64,000 nucleotides of DNA from assembly GCF_032854445.1 (NCBI RefSeq), contig NC_088305.1, forward strand, positions 10,419,606 to 10,483,605. Direction: 5' to 3'. This stretch comes from Liolophura sinensis (lineage: Eukaryota > Mollusca > Polyplacophora > Chitonida > Chitonidae). The notes below the pieces were generated by a model. The model was not told the DNA's origin. It made no database searches and saw only the letters and a program-made list of their open reading frames with translations. Below, piece after piece: positions 34,843 through 64,000 of the stretch. Position 1 is the first letter of the stretch. Each line of letters opens with the position of its first letter. The position numbers were made by a program, and so were the translations under genes.

Positions 34843-37725
34843 TCACTGGATTCCTTGTGGGAGAGGAATTCTTCCTCCCAAGATGGTGTCGGCAAACCAT
34901 TCCGGACTCCACCGAATCAGTTGGAATAACGTGTTGGCGTCCCAGCCCACCTTGTATCTATACTTTGGGTATTTTGCCGTAAGCGCATGGGTGTAGGCAT
35001 CTACCACTTTGTGAACGGCGTTAGACGTCACCAGCTTTAGGAAGGCTGTCGTCTCCACTGAAAACAGTAGAAAGAAAAGTTTTCACCTTGATCGCCTACA
35101 TATACGTACCTTTTAAGGTGTTCTACATTTGTGCAACAAAAAAAAAACACTTGAATCACCCGAATCACCCCCTAAAACTACTTGTTCCGTATTCTTTTAA
35201 GTTAAATTCATAAAGTTCAGTTCAAGCTAGAGTAGGCCCTACTGCTATTTCAACCACAAGCTAACCCTGAAGGCTTTAACTACATACCATGGCTTACTAT
35301 TTAATGCATTGTTCTAGCCACTCAATAATGGTCGGCCACGCATTGCCCAACAAGACTGTATAGGTTCGAATCCAGTTATCGCTTGTGTTTGTGAGTTATC
35401 TAGTGAAATCAGTGGTTTATGAAGCACTCTAATAGGGCGTAGGAGGCCTCCGTTGTGTAGTAGTTAGCGTACCAGCGCAGCACAATGACCCAGGCCTCTG
35501 ATCGCTGTGAGTTCAAGTCCAGCTCACGCTGGCTTTCTCTCCGGTCGTACGAGGAGATGTCTTCCAGCAACCTACGGGTGGGTTTCCCACGGGTTCTGCC
35601 CGGTTTCTCCCACCATAATGCTGGCCACGGCCGTATGAGTGAAATGTTCTTGAGTACGGCGTTAAACACCAATCAAATAAATAAATACGCCGTACCCCAC
35701 GGCCTTCTAAGAATTCCAGATAAAACGTCTAGTTACAAAGCATGTCGGCGAAAAAATCGTGATATAGCTCATGTACAATGCGAAATCCCACATCTCAACG
35801 TGAATATAATTCAAATGATAGGACTGAGCGCGTGAAATGATAGGACTGACCTCGTGAGTCTTACCGATAGCCTTCAAATTTCGCCCTAAAGCGTGATTTC
35901 GCCTTACATGACTGATACACCCATCCAACGGTTGGAACCGTTTATCTCTGTTTGCATCCCTCATCCGAAAATATAAGGTTATATTTTGTATTGATACTTA
36001 CTGCGGGATATGAAATTCTCCCCGTAGAATGCGTGTATATTCGGATCCAAACGATTAAAGGTTCTCTGCAAGTTTTGCATAATGACGTCTGGGTCAGCAA
36101 TTCCAGTGTTGAAGTAGCCCGGCTCCAGGATATGGACAGATATGCCGTATTTGAAGCACTCTCCTCTGTTTATTCAAAATGGTTAGGAATCAGTGAAACG
36201 AATGTACTCGTATGCTCCGATGTTTTACATTGTACTTAACAATTTTTCAGTCATATGGCGACAAGGTGACATTTGATTTGTGCATGTAAACTATATTCTC
36301 TTGTGGCAGAGCGATTCAATACCGCCAAATTGCTGCCGCCACTGAAGTATCATGCCGATGACACCAGACATGAAAAACCCACCCAGTCACATAATACTGA
36401 CAACGGTGCAACCAGTCCAGCTGTGGAACAGTAACATGTCCTATTTTCAAAGTCTTTGGTATAAGCCGACCCGCTCAAACAAACGAAACCTAACATTTAT
36501 TTAATCAACTGATGGGGAGCAATGCGGAGAATGGCTGGTTAATTCTAGGTAAAGGAAACCGGAATGCGTACTATAAATTAGCCGACCTTAGTTGGGAACC
36601 TGACAAACCGCTTGACTTAAACCGCTCGATGTTTAGAGGAAAAGGCCCTCTAAACATCGAAGTAGAAGGTCATTTTATGTCTTCAAAATAGACAAAGGAG
36701 AGGGTTATTATTACCTTAGACAATCTGAGAAAACTTCGACGCCATGTTTGGAGATACAATATGGGGCTGCCCCTGGTAACGACACGGTGCCCAGAATACT
36801 TGAAATGTTGACGACACGCCCCTTGGCGTTACGGACAAGGGGCAGGAAGATTCGAGTGGTTTCTGTAACTCCGTACAAGTTGACCGCCATGGTGCGCTGG
36901 TAATCTTCCTTCTTCAACCATTCTACGAGTCCAACGCTGCCCGCAATCCCAGCATTGTTAACAAGGCCCCACAACCCTGCAAAGGCATCCAGAAGTAGCA
37001 GCACTTATTTATTATGTGGATAAATACTCAAGAATATTTCACTTACATGTATAAGGCCGAAGGTCAGGTTTATGGGTGGAAAAACAGGAGTACGTGTATA
37101 AACTACCAAAAGTCATCTTTGTTAACTTCATGATGCATACAGCAATCTTGTATCAAACACACTACATGACAATCGTGATCGGATATGGTTAATTGACCAT
37201 GGAATGTACCTCTTTAATTATATTGTTAATTGCTCGAAGTATTTTTATCAGGCCCTTTCCTACAAGACAATGAAGCTCACAAGACCTCCACAAAGGGTAC
37301 CAAACCTTGATTATTAAGTACTTAGCTGTTGTAAGATATTGCTTCCTCTGGTGAAGAACTAGAGAGCCTCACTGCCCAGGTCCTGTACGACCTTCAACTG
37401 TACCTTTGCCCAAGGGTAGCTTCGACTTGACAAATTCAAACGCATTCTTTATGCTCTTTTCATTGGTCACATCTAAAGAAAGCGTAACCAGTCTATCGGA
37501 GGCACTTTTGCGTAACCGGTCTTCACCGGTTTCCGTCAAGCATGCAGCGAACACGTGAAAACCCATCCCGTCCAATCGGAGCGCCAGCAGATGTCCTAAG
37601 CCAGTGTCACATCCGGTGATGAAGACATAACGATCAGAGTACTCTCCAATCGTCCGTCGTCTGTAGAGCCACATGACCAGATAGTATATCACGGCAGTCG
37701 CTCCTAGTATTATCAAGAAATCCAT
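34843..37725 (-). CDS. Retinol dehydrogenase / 17beta-HSD-type short-chain dehydrogenase (SDR9C-like, 320 aa)
   Basis: A membrane-bound, NAD(P)-dependent oxidoreductase of the family that oxidises retinol or hydroxysteroids. The substrate here is unknown. Exons: 37725-37404, 36976-36715, 36165-36002, 35057-34843. Phases 1,2,1 agree and the total is 963 nt including a TGA stop. Seen: an N-terminal hydrophobic anchor (2-20) followed by YRRR; the Rossmann motif TGCDTGLG (37-44); DVTNE (85-89); NNAG (114-117); the catalytic set N140, S166/S167 and Y180-x3-K184 (YCISK); then the EPGYFNTG motif; and the C-terminal helix region found in RDH proteins. The 164-bp third exon, as I recall, matches the size usual in vertebrate RDH genes. 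Length is normal (family about 315-320 aa). A SINE (35444-35687) sits in intron 3. It could equally be called RDH7-, RDH16- or HSD17B6-like; the sequence does not separate these. All catalytic residues are present, so it looks functional. Confidence 0.94.
35444..35687 (+). repeat. SINE-A copy in dehydrogenase intron 3
   Basis: AGGCCTCCGTTGTGTAGTAG head, CTGTGAGTTCAAGTCCAGCT B box region, CGGCGTTAAACACCAATCAA tail. It is antisense to the host gene. Confidence 0.85.
36222..36478 (-). repeat. SINE-B copy, head missing
   Basis: CAATTTTTCAGTCATATGGC, AAGTATCATGCCGATGACAC, TCAAAGTCTTTGGTATAAGC. Located in dehydrogenase intron 2. Confidence 0.7.
37011..37075 (-). repeat. SINE-A fragment
   Basis: Only TACTCAAGAATATTTCACTT and adjoining bases are recognisable, just upstream of dehydrogenase exon 2. 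Confidence 0.45.
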
Positions 37726-37756
37726 CTGTCAAAGAACACAAAATGATTCAAAACTA

Positions 37757-38095
37757 TTATTTATTTATTTAGCGCCAAACTCAAGAACTTTTCACTTATA
37801 CTATGGAGGACAGTATTATGGGGGGGAAGAAACTAGAGTGCCCGGCGTAAACCACCGACCTTTGACAAGTTGCTGACGAACTTTCCAACATGTGAGGTAC
37901 AGTTATGCATACTGTATTGGTGGAATTTAAGACAGGGGGCGCCATCGATCACAGGAGCGCCACCTACCGTACATTGTAATAAGCAATAAGAGTGGGGGAA
38001 ATTTTACAAATTCCTTGTCTAACGCCGCACCTCGTGTGCCTGTGAGTTCAAAACGCAAGCACCTTCAATCACGAGACCACGGCCCACTGAAAAGG
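37757..38095 (-). repeat. Repeat-C copy 1
   Basis: AGCGCCAAACTCAAGAACTT, GGCGTAAACCACCGACCTTT, GTTGCTGACGAACTTTCCAA, then AGTTCAAAACGCAAGC; related to 40983 and 51493. Probably a third tRNA-derived SINE family. Confidence 0.6.
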
Positions 38096-38320
38096 TATTG
38101 AGCAACACGACAGATTTATTACCATTCTGGGTAAATTTTAGCTGCCTATATCAGATGCCTACTGTTACAACTTTTCAAATCTTAAATGATAATTTAAAAA
38201 TATTACACCCACCCCCAACTCAGATGGAACTAACACCACAAATAACGTCATTATATTTGAATTAAATGACTCGTGTTTAACGACGCACTGTAGAATCTTG
38301 CGATCGTGTCGCATACTTCG

Positions 38321-38428
38321 TATTGCACGTCTCCATTAGTTCAGTACATGGAATATGCGACTTGTATATTTTCCTACTGCACGTCTCCATTAGTTCGGTA
38401 TGAAATATGCGACATGTATATTTCAAAT
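38321..38428. repeat. 54-bp direct duplication
   Basis: GCACGTCTCCATTAGTTC followed by GTA, TATGCGAC and TTGTATATTT, twice. Confidence 0.85.
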
Positions 38429-38632
38429 ATGCATACATCTGTAAAATATACCGTGACTGTGTTCAGTGAGACTGCATAGGCCTTAAGCATTGTTTTCATG
38501 TAAATGTTCGTTAAATGTGAAGACAATGCATTACTTTTATTAATCAAATAAATAAACAAATCTAATAGGCCTCCATTGCATTTAATATCACAGCATTATA
38601 TGTTTACCCAGTTCTGCTTATGTTAAGGGGCT

Positions 38633-38780
38633 ACCTTAAACGAATTTACAATTGAACAGTTAAAATAACACCTATCTGAGGTAAATTGACAAAGAGACCA
38701 ATTGCGTGTGACCATTTGCCAACTATCACACTGCTGTCCCTGCTTTAATTTTACTCTCCTCGATGCTGTCTTTCGCGTAA
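38633..38780 (+). repeat. Repeat-X copy 3
   Basis: CACCTATCTGAGGTAAATTG, CCATTTGCCAACTATCACAC, CTTTAATTTTACTC. Confidence 0.6.
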
Positions 38781-38989
38781 GCAACGTTCCCACTGCACGT
38801 CGGTATTATAGACAGGTACAACGTCACTGTACAATAACACTGTACGACGGCAATCAATAACAGCTTCTATGTTCTTTTTGTACATATTCTTACGCCATTC
38901 AACAAAAAGTTTTAACGACTTAGTATCTTGAATTTATGTTTAAATACTGAAAATTTAAATTTCGCTCCTTAGTTGAATTGTTTGTTGTT

Positions 38990-39066
38990 TATTTATTTGT
39001 TTGATTGGTGTTTTACACCGTGCTCAAGAATATTTCACTTATAAGACGGAGGCCCCCATTATCATG
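38990..39066 (-). repeat. SINE-A fragment (3' end)
   Basis: TTTGATTGGTGTTTTACACC and CAAGAATATTTCACTTATAA only. Confidence 0.75.
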
Positions 39067-39849
39067 GGAGAGTGGTGAATAATAAATAGGTTATTGAATG
39101 AGTACTGGTTGATGTACGCTTGTTCTATTCTTTCGTTACGGAAGAGCTCGTTTATGCGTTGCGTTCTAAAACAGAATCAGTATTCATTGTTTAACCTATA
39201 CATGCACGTACATCTTAACACGCGTTATAAAAAGAAACTACCTGAGGCAGTTTATGGTCACTGTTAATAATAGTATCAAGAATGTTTCAGCGGATATCTA
39301 CACTAACACGGACACTTTTTAATACGTAGGCCACATCATAATAACTTCGTAAAGTAGAGCTAAATCTATATTTCAAGCACGCGGTCCGACACGTAACAGG
39401 AGTCAAGAGCTGCGTACAAATTTATCTCCCATTATACATGCATCCATGTGGAGTTTGCTAGCCTGACCCAGCCATTCATTCTCATACCATCGCTAGACTT
39501 ATGCAGGTTAAGGAGCTTACAGCTGTGCCAGGCGTCCCGGGAATACCTAGTGTAGGCCTACGGTGTACACCTACAATATAACCCGTAGGACGTTTTGTCC
39601 ACGCTGCGAGCCGCGATTTCTAGACACTGATCATACATGTAAAGCTACAAAACTCAGCCAACAATCAAATTCACACCCCAGCGATTATAAGCCTGTAAGC
39701 TTGAGAACGACAGAGACAACAAAACAACGCCCATTTCTTACCGTGAAGACGAACTACGATTATAGACACAGCTCAGCACAAGTTTTGCATGATCTCAATC
39801 TAAGTGAGTTACTCCCCCCTGCTTGACCCAGTTTTGTTGTCGCCTTTTT

Positions 39850-40445
39850 AAAGTTTAAAGGAGGAGAAAACACAAAAATGATGCAAAAAATCAGATGAAA
39901 GGACGTGAAAACTTGTAAATATAGTCTATAATAATATTTTCGTTTTTTTCCTTCACAAGAAAAGCGTGTTTGAAAATGTTGGTATAGTGAGTATACATGT
40001 GGGATCATGCATCTCTTGGTATATGTCGTCTTTGCATAATAATGTTCCAAATAAGAATGTCTAATAAATTATTTAAATGTAATGCTTTGTTAATATCCAA
40101 ACACACTCATTTGATCTGACTTATGATGAAATTTATGAATATATTAAAAACATAAACCTGATCAAAATCCAGGTAGAACACATTTGTTAGTTGAAAAAAA
40201 AACTAGTGCAAATGTATTAATTAAACATATGTTACATACTCATTTATAACATAATTACACAAAAACAATATAGACCAAAGTAAATGGTCCCAAATACCCA
40301 CCATACAAACATTATTTTCAAGTTTCAGATTCTCTATAAAGAGAAATCGAAGAAACATACTGAAGACGACATTTTACAACTATCTGTTTGCACTTTTTCA
40401 TCTGAACTTTATGTAATTTTTATGTTTTCTTTAAGCACCGCTAAG
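39850..40445. repeat. Duplicated segment, copy 1
   Basis: Collinear with 42377-43110: GAATATATTAAAAACA, AACACATTTGTTAG, CCCAAATACCCACCAT, TTAAACATATG, AAAGAGAAATCGAA, TTTTATGTTTTCTT. AT-rich, non-coding, roughly 75% alike by eye. Confidence 0.8.
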
Positions 40446-40580
40446 CAAGGTACTATTTTTTGTAACTGGATGTATCAGCTTAAATTTATACCGATACCTT
40501 CCATTTTCTCAAATTGTTATCTGATATTTACCATTTACAGCATCATAAATAACATTGACCTATCGTTAAGTCTTAAGACC

Positions 40581-40868
40581 GTTTCGGTGGCCTAATGTTT
40601 ACAGCGTCCGCTTCGAAGTCGGGAGATCGGCATAAACCCAGGTCAGGTCATACCAAAGACTTTAAAATGGTACTTGTTGCTGCCTCACTTGGCGTTCAGC
40701 ACTGAGAGGTTGCATAACTGGTTGGTCCGGTATCAGTATAATGTGACTTGGTGGTGTCTCACTACAGTGACGGCAGCACTTAGACAGCATGGACTCGCCC
40801 TGCCACAAGAAGACATAATATACATACACATGCCTAATGATTCCTCGTCGTCATATGGAAGCTTAAAA
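40581..40868 (+). repeat. SINE-B copy
   Basis: Head GGTGGCCTAATGTTTACAGC, TTCGAAGTCGGGAGATCGG, AACCCAGGTCAGGTCATACC, CTTGGCGTTCAGCACTGAGA, GTATCAGTATAATGTGACTT, ending near GTCGTCATATGG without the (CATA)n tail. Confidence 0.8.
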
Positions 40869-40982
40869 AATTTAAACCCCAAGCTTACACTTATTCTTGA
40901 ACTGTTATGTTGTATATCCTGAATGCTCAAGGCTCTTGGGAATGAAACATACATCATACCTCTATCCAGGATGTTCGACTGA

Positions 40983-41215
40983 CTGATTCATTGAACACCA
41001 AACTCAAGATGACGGCTAGTATTTTGGTATTTTACCCAGGCGTAAACTAGCGACCGTTGATAAGTTACTGGCGAACTTTCCAACATATGATGTAGAAACA
41101 TTGTTGGTTAACAAGTGGTCTCAAAAGAACGATAAACTGCGCCACAAAAGGATCGTCGACCGGGTTTGAGCCCGTGCCGCGTTTGCTCTAGCAATTGAGA
41201 AAACCAATATGACAT
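40983..41215 (-). repeat. Repeat-C copy 2
   Basis: CACCAAACTCAAGATGACGG, AGGCGTAAACTAGCGACCGT, GTTACTGGCGAACTTTCCAA, GGGTTTGAGCCCGTGCCGC (tRNA B-box-like, reversed). Confidence 0.6.
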
Positions 41216-41286
41216 GTCACAGGTGAAAAGTTCGTCATAGTCATGTCAAAGGTCACCAGTTTACATGTAACAGTTGTCTTTTCATA

Positions 41287-41538
41287 TATTTATTTGATTG
41301 GTGTTTTACGCCATGCTAAAGAATATTTCACTTATACGACGTCGGCCAGCATTATGGTGGGAGGAAACAGGTTGAAGCTCCGGGAAAACCCACGATAATC
41401 TGCAAGCTGCTGGTAGACCTCCCACGTGCGGCCAGAAAGGAAGAAAGCATGAGCTGGACTTGAACACACAGTGACCGCATTTGTGAGAGGGTCTTGGGTT
41501 ATAGCGCTGGTAAGCTAACTACCTCAGCAAAGGAAGCC
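41287..41538 (-). repeat. SINE-A copy, reverse
   Basis: TATTTGATTGGTGTTTTACG at the left, CTCAGCAAAGGAAGCC at the right, complete body. Confidence 0.85.
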
Positions 41539-41544
41539 CTGGGT

Positions 41545-41745
41545 GCTGCTATTTATGGGAAACCCTCATATATCAAGGCTTAGATTTATGGGTGGAGGGA
41601 AATGGGGTGCCCGCGAAGTATTCCACTGTCATAAGCGGAATCAACTTATCTTAGTCAGTCATAAAGATAAAACAGTGAGAGCTAGATTCGAACCTCTGAC
41701 CTCACTGGTAACGACTGATAGTGTAACGAAAGCAACGTGAAAAAA
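41545..41745 (-). repeat. Unassigned tRNA-derived repeat
   Basis: Ends with AGATTCGAACCTCTGACCTC, a B-box-like sequence reversed. The body GGTGGAGGGAAATGGGGTGC recalls repeat-C. Divergent. Confidence 0.4.
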
Positions 41746-42103
41746 TCAACTCTGATTTTAAAACATTGTGCTTTATTTTCCATACTTGTACAGATGTTAT
41801 AATAAGACCTGATATATGTGTACGTGCATGGAAACGCACGAGATTAAATTCATCACCTAAACAGCCAAATTTACGAAATATAAATATATAAACCATCAGT
41901 TATATATATGATACTACAGTTTGTCTATTATAACCGCCAAATTAAAATACAAGAGATTATTTGCGCTTTTCTTGATTTGAAAAAGCAGTGTCAAGATACC
42001 ATTTCTATTGGCAAGAAAGTGCGTAATCGCAACAGGGACAAGCTTTACCAAGCAGTCGCAATTTGCGCCTGGCATAACATTCATAATAAAACATATTTAA
42101 GAG

Positions 42104-42251
42104 GGTTCAGTGGCTCAGTGGACTAACGCGCTAGCGCAGCGTAAAGGTCTGACACCAACATGCCGATGATCTCTACCCGCTTTCCTCCCACCATAACGCT
42201 GGCCGTCGTCGTGTAACTGAAATATTCTTGAGTAAAACACCAATCAAATAA
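42104..42251 (+). repeat. Short SINE-A (internally deleted) with perfect 13-bp target duplication
   Basis: Only about 148 bp: head AGTGGCTCAGTGGACTAACG joined to CTTTCCTCCCACCATAACGC and the tail. Flanked by ACATATTTAAGAG at 42091-42103 and 42252-42264. Confidence 0.9.
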
Positions 42252-42376
42252 ACATATTTAAGAGATACTTCAGAATGATGAATGCGCTTAACGTATCGCC
42301 GCGACCGATTTGTTAAGTTCTCTGTGTCTGGTTTTCCAAATAACATTCCCAACTGACAGACAGGTACAGTGACATA

Positions 42377-43110
42377 AAGGTGAAGGAAACATAAAAATGA
42401 TACCAAAATCAGTTGAAAGAGCGCGGAAACTTAATAGCAAAATGGTCTTTAATATTATTTTCTTTCACGAGAAAGAGCATTTGAAAATATCAATGTACGG
42501 TGGGTATTTGGGACCACTTCTTGGTATATATCTTCAGTGCAAAATGATGTTCTCAATAAAGATGTGATGCACGTCTAATAAATTTAATCTGAATGTAAAT
42601 TTGTTGTTTATATCCAAAGACATGAATTTAATCTGAATTATGATAATATTGATGAATATATTAAAAACAAAATTATTATCAAAATCCATATCGAACACAT
42701 TTGTTAGCTGTAAAGACCAGATTCTAGTGCAAACATATTTATTAAACATATGCTACGTCCTTATTTATAGCATTATTAAACAAAGACTAGATATGACAAG
42801 AGGTGGTCTTAAATACCCACCATAAAAAAAATTATTTTCAAAATTATTTCCAGCCGTCATCATTATTAATTAATAACAACGTTGGGATAGAGCAAGCTCC
42901 GTGGAGCTTTATTTCCGTCAATGTTGTCTTACATCGGTATTATATACCTCTGTATGATATAAATGGTATATTGGTGAATAAAAAATCAATCCATCAATCA
43001 ATCAAAGTGTCATTTTTACTTTAAAGAGAAATCGAAACAGATATTGAAGACCAGATTTACAACTAACTTTTCGCATTCTTTCATCTGAAATTTATGTATT
43101 TTTTATGTTT
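42377..43110. repeat. Duplicated segment, copy 2 (interrupted)
   Basis: Second copy of 39850-40445, interrupted at about 42850-43015 by an insertion. The continuation resumes at TTTAAAGAGAAATCGAAAC. Confidence 0.8.
42855..43012 (+). mobile_element. 5'-truncated LINE-like 3' end
   Basis: About 160 bp present only in copy 2 of the duplication. It contains GCAAGCTCCGTGGAGCTTTA and ends GGTGAATAAAAAATCAATCC with an (AATC)n tail, the form of a truncated non-LTR retrotransposon 3' end. The family is not identified. Confidence 0.5.
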
Positions 43111-43350
43111 TCTTCACTTTCAAGAAAAGCTTGACACAGTCCGAGTAAGAGTTTGCTTGTGATTAGAAGAGAGACACTTATAAGCGATAAATTATCTCGT
43201 AGTTAGTTGGCGTTACAGAGACCTAAAGAAGGAAGAATCCAAGAAGGCAAAAAAGGAAGTGAAAAGGAATATCCTCCCAAACCCAAATAACAACAATATG
43301 AGCTTCAGACAGAACTTGAAAATTCTGAAAGAACGCACCAAGAATTTAGA

Positions 43351-43482
43351 GGTCTGGCAGTAACCTGCGGATGGTCGTGGGTTTCCTCCGAGCTTTGCTC
43401 GGTTTCCTCTCACCATAATGTTGGCTGCAGTCCTACAAGTGAGATATTTCTGAGTAAGGCGTAAACACCAACGAAATAAATT
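43351..43482 (+). repeat. SINE-A copy, 5'-truncated
   Basis: Starts at AGGTCTGGCAGTAACCTGCG and runs to the tail GGCGTAAACACCAACGAAAT. Confidence 0.8.
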
Positions 43483-43717
43483 AACAAATCAAACATTTAG
43501 AATTTTATATATAACATTTTCAAATGATGGTAAAAGATCTTGGGACTACAACGTCTTCCCTCTTCCTTACAGGTGGATTCGGTACCACAAGGTTTCACCC
43601 GAGCGAGCCTGTGAAACCTGGTATCTAGTGTAACATACATAGAAACATCTAGTGAAAAGACCACATAATAAACGAATTTAACGCAGCTACTTGGCGACAA
43701 CTTGAGTAAAGCTCTCT

Positions 43718-44249
43718 ACAGCATGGTCCCAACGTCTCCCTAAAGCCTGGTCCCACGTCCCATCTCCACATAGAGCCAATCCTTTCAACTCTCTACATCC
43801 TGGCCTTTCTACCCCCACAATTGGGACTGAGCCTCCCTGAGCCTTCCATGTACACCAACAAACTTGTCCCACCCTTTCTCAATAGCCTGGTCCCACCATT
43901 TCTCAACAGCCAGGTTCCACTGTTTCTCAACAGCCTGGTTCCACCGTTTCCCAATAGCCTTGTACCACTATTTCTCAATAGCCTGGTTTCACCGTTTCTC
44001 AACAGCCTGGTTCCATTGTTTCCCAATAGCCTGGTTCCACCGTTTCCCTACAGCCTTGTCCCACCATTTTCCTACAGCCCAGTCCTACGACCCATCTCTC
44101 TACCGCCTGGTCCCACCATTTACCTACAGCCCGGTCCCACGTCCCACCTCACTACAGCCACGTCACCCTGTTTCCCTACAGCCTGGTTCCACTGGTCCTA
44201 CTGCCTGGTCCCACGTCCACCCTTTCTTCAACCTGTCCCACTGTTGTCC

Positions 44250-44252
<3 letters not shown>
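43718..44252 (-). repeat. 24-bp minisatellite overlapping the CROT stop codon
   Basis: Plus-strand unit CAGCCTGGTCCCACCATTTC plus TCAA, about 20 copies. The unit on the coding strand carries ACCAGGCTGTAG, which corresponds to the last codons of CROT, GCCAGGTTGTAG (Ala-Arg-Leu-stop). The array therefore starts at the end of the gene and fills its 3' region. Confidence 0.88.
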
Positions 44253-63202
<18,950 letters not shown>

Positions 63203-63448
63203 CTTAATTTCTTAAGCCTCTGCAATGAAAAGGAATAAACATAATTTAGCATAGGTCACAATAAATACATATATATACCGCTTAATATACGAATATGCTC
63301 TACAGTATGTACGCGTATAGCATTTTATTGTCAATGCAACCCACGTTCCTGTATACTCACCAAAAATATAAACGCGCGAAGCGGGCTTAGATTTAGGTTG
63401 TCTCTCCACGTGACGACACCAGCTCGTATGAGTACGTTTTGTTCCCTT

Positions 63449-63729
63449 TTATTTATTTATTTATTTATTTATCTATCTATTTGAAGGTTGTTTTACGTCA
63501 TACCCAAGAATATTTCACTTATACGACGGCGGGCAGCATTATGGTGGGAGGAAACCGGGCACAGCCCGGTGGAAACCCACGACTATCCGCAGGTTAGACC
63601 TACCCACGTACGGCCGGAGAGGAAGCCAGCATGAGCTGGACTTGAACTCAAAGCGACCCCATTGGTGAGAGGCTCCAAGGTCATTTCGCTGCGCTATAGT
63701 GCGCTAACCAACTGAGCCAAGGAGGCCCC
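63449..63729 (-). repeat. SINE-A full copy with near-perfect target duplication
   Basis: Flanked by TTTGTTCCCTT (63438-63448) and TTTGTGCCCTT (63730-63740). Complete from (TTTA)n through CAACTGAGCCAAGGAGGCCC. Upstream of CROT coding exon 1, possibly in the 5' UTR intron. Confidence 0.93.
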
Positions 63730-64000
63730 TTTGTGCCCTTCTAAATACATGTTTCGTGAAAGATATAAAGCTTTTAAAATATATTTTAGTCTAAAGGTCG
63801 TATATTAACGTTAAAAGAATATCGAAAATGTTCAGAATAACCTAAAGCAAATAACTCTAACGCTCTCACACTTCAGTGAAGCGTCAGGCCGCGTGGCTGC
63901 GACTCTAAGTCTACTTTAAAGCCTGATTGAAGAGACGAGTGCAGCGTGACCTACTTAATGTATGAACTGAGTGTGGCAGTGAGTTGTGTCAACGTTGGCC

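Overview
The window is animal nuclear DNA, most likely from a lophotrochozoan and probably a mollusc. Four genes are split into short exons with GT/AG introns. The rest is filled with tRNA-derived SINEs, fold-back elements and minisatellites. The phylum is inferred from the SINE types and the protein character and is not proven. There is one scaffold gap of 200 N (14426-14625).

Layout: (1) 1-13.3 kb, minus strand: the first six coding exons (240 codons) of an integrin alpha subunit, running off the left edge, with introns full of repeats. (2) 14-19.4 kb: intergenic or 5' untranslated, with SINEs, the gap and a 40-bp minisatellite. (3) 19.7-27.8 kb, plus strand: a CREB/CREM/ATF1-type transcription factor (290 aa, six coding exons) behind a CpG-containing region that carries a consensus CRE. 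(4) 27.8-34.8 kb: 3' flank of the CREB gene, then unique and repetitive DNA. (5) 34.8-37.7 kb, minus strand: a complete four-exon retinol-dehydrogenase/17beta-HSD-type short-chain dehydrogenase (320 aa). (6) 38-44.2 kb: repeats, including a 0.5-kb tandemly placed duplication. (7) 44.2-63.2 kb, minus strand: a complete 15-exon carnitine O-octanoyltransferase (615 aa) ending in a peroxisomal-type tripeptide.

The exons were joined by eye from similarity to the known families. Reading phase was checked at every junction, and the summed coding lengths (873, 963 and 1848 nt) are exact multiples of three. The genes do not form an operon-like pathway. The dehydrogenase and the acyltransferase both act in lipid metabolism, but their adjacency is not evidence of a joint function.

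The most unusual observations are two minisatellites that overlap functional gene boundaries. One repeats the splice donor of integrin exon 2. The other repeats the last codons and stop of the acyltransferase. Others are a gap whose two flanks overlap by 17 bp, a possible autoregulatory CRE upstream of CREB, and several fold-back/MITE families. No prokaryote-like system, CRISPR array or rRNA was seen.
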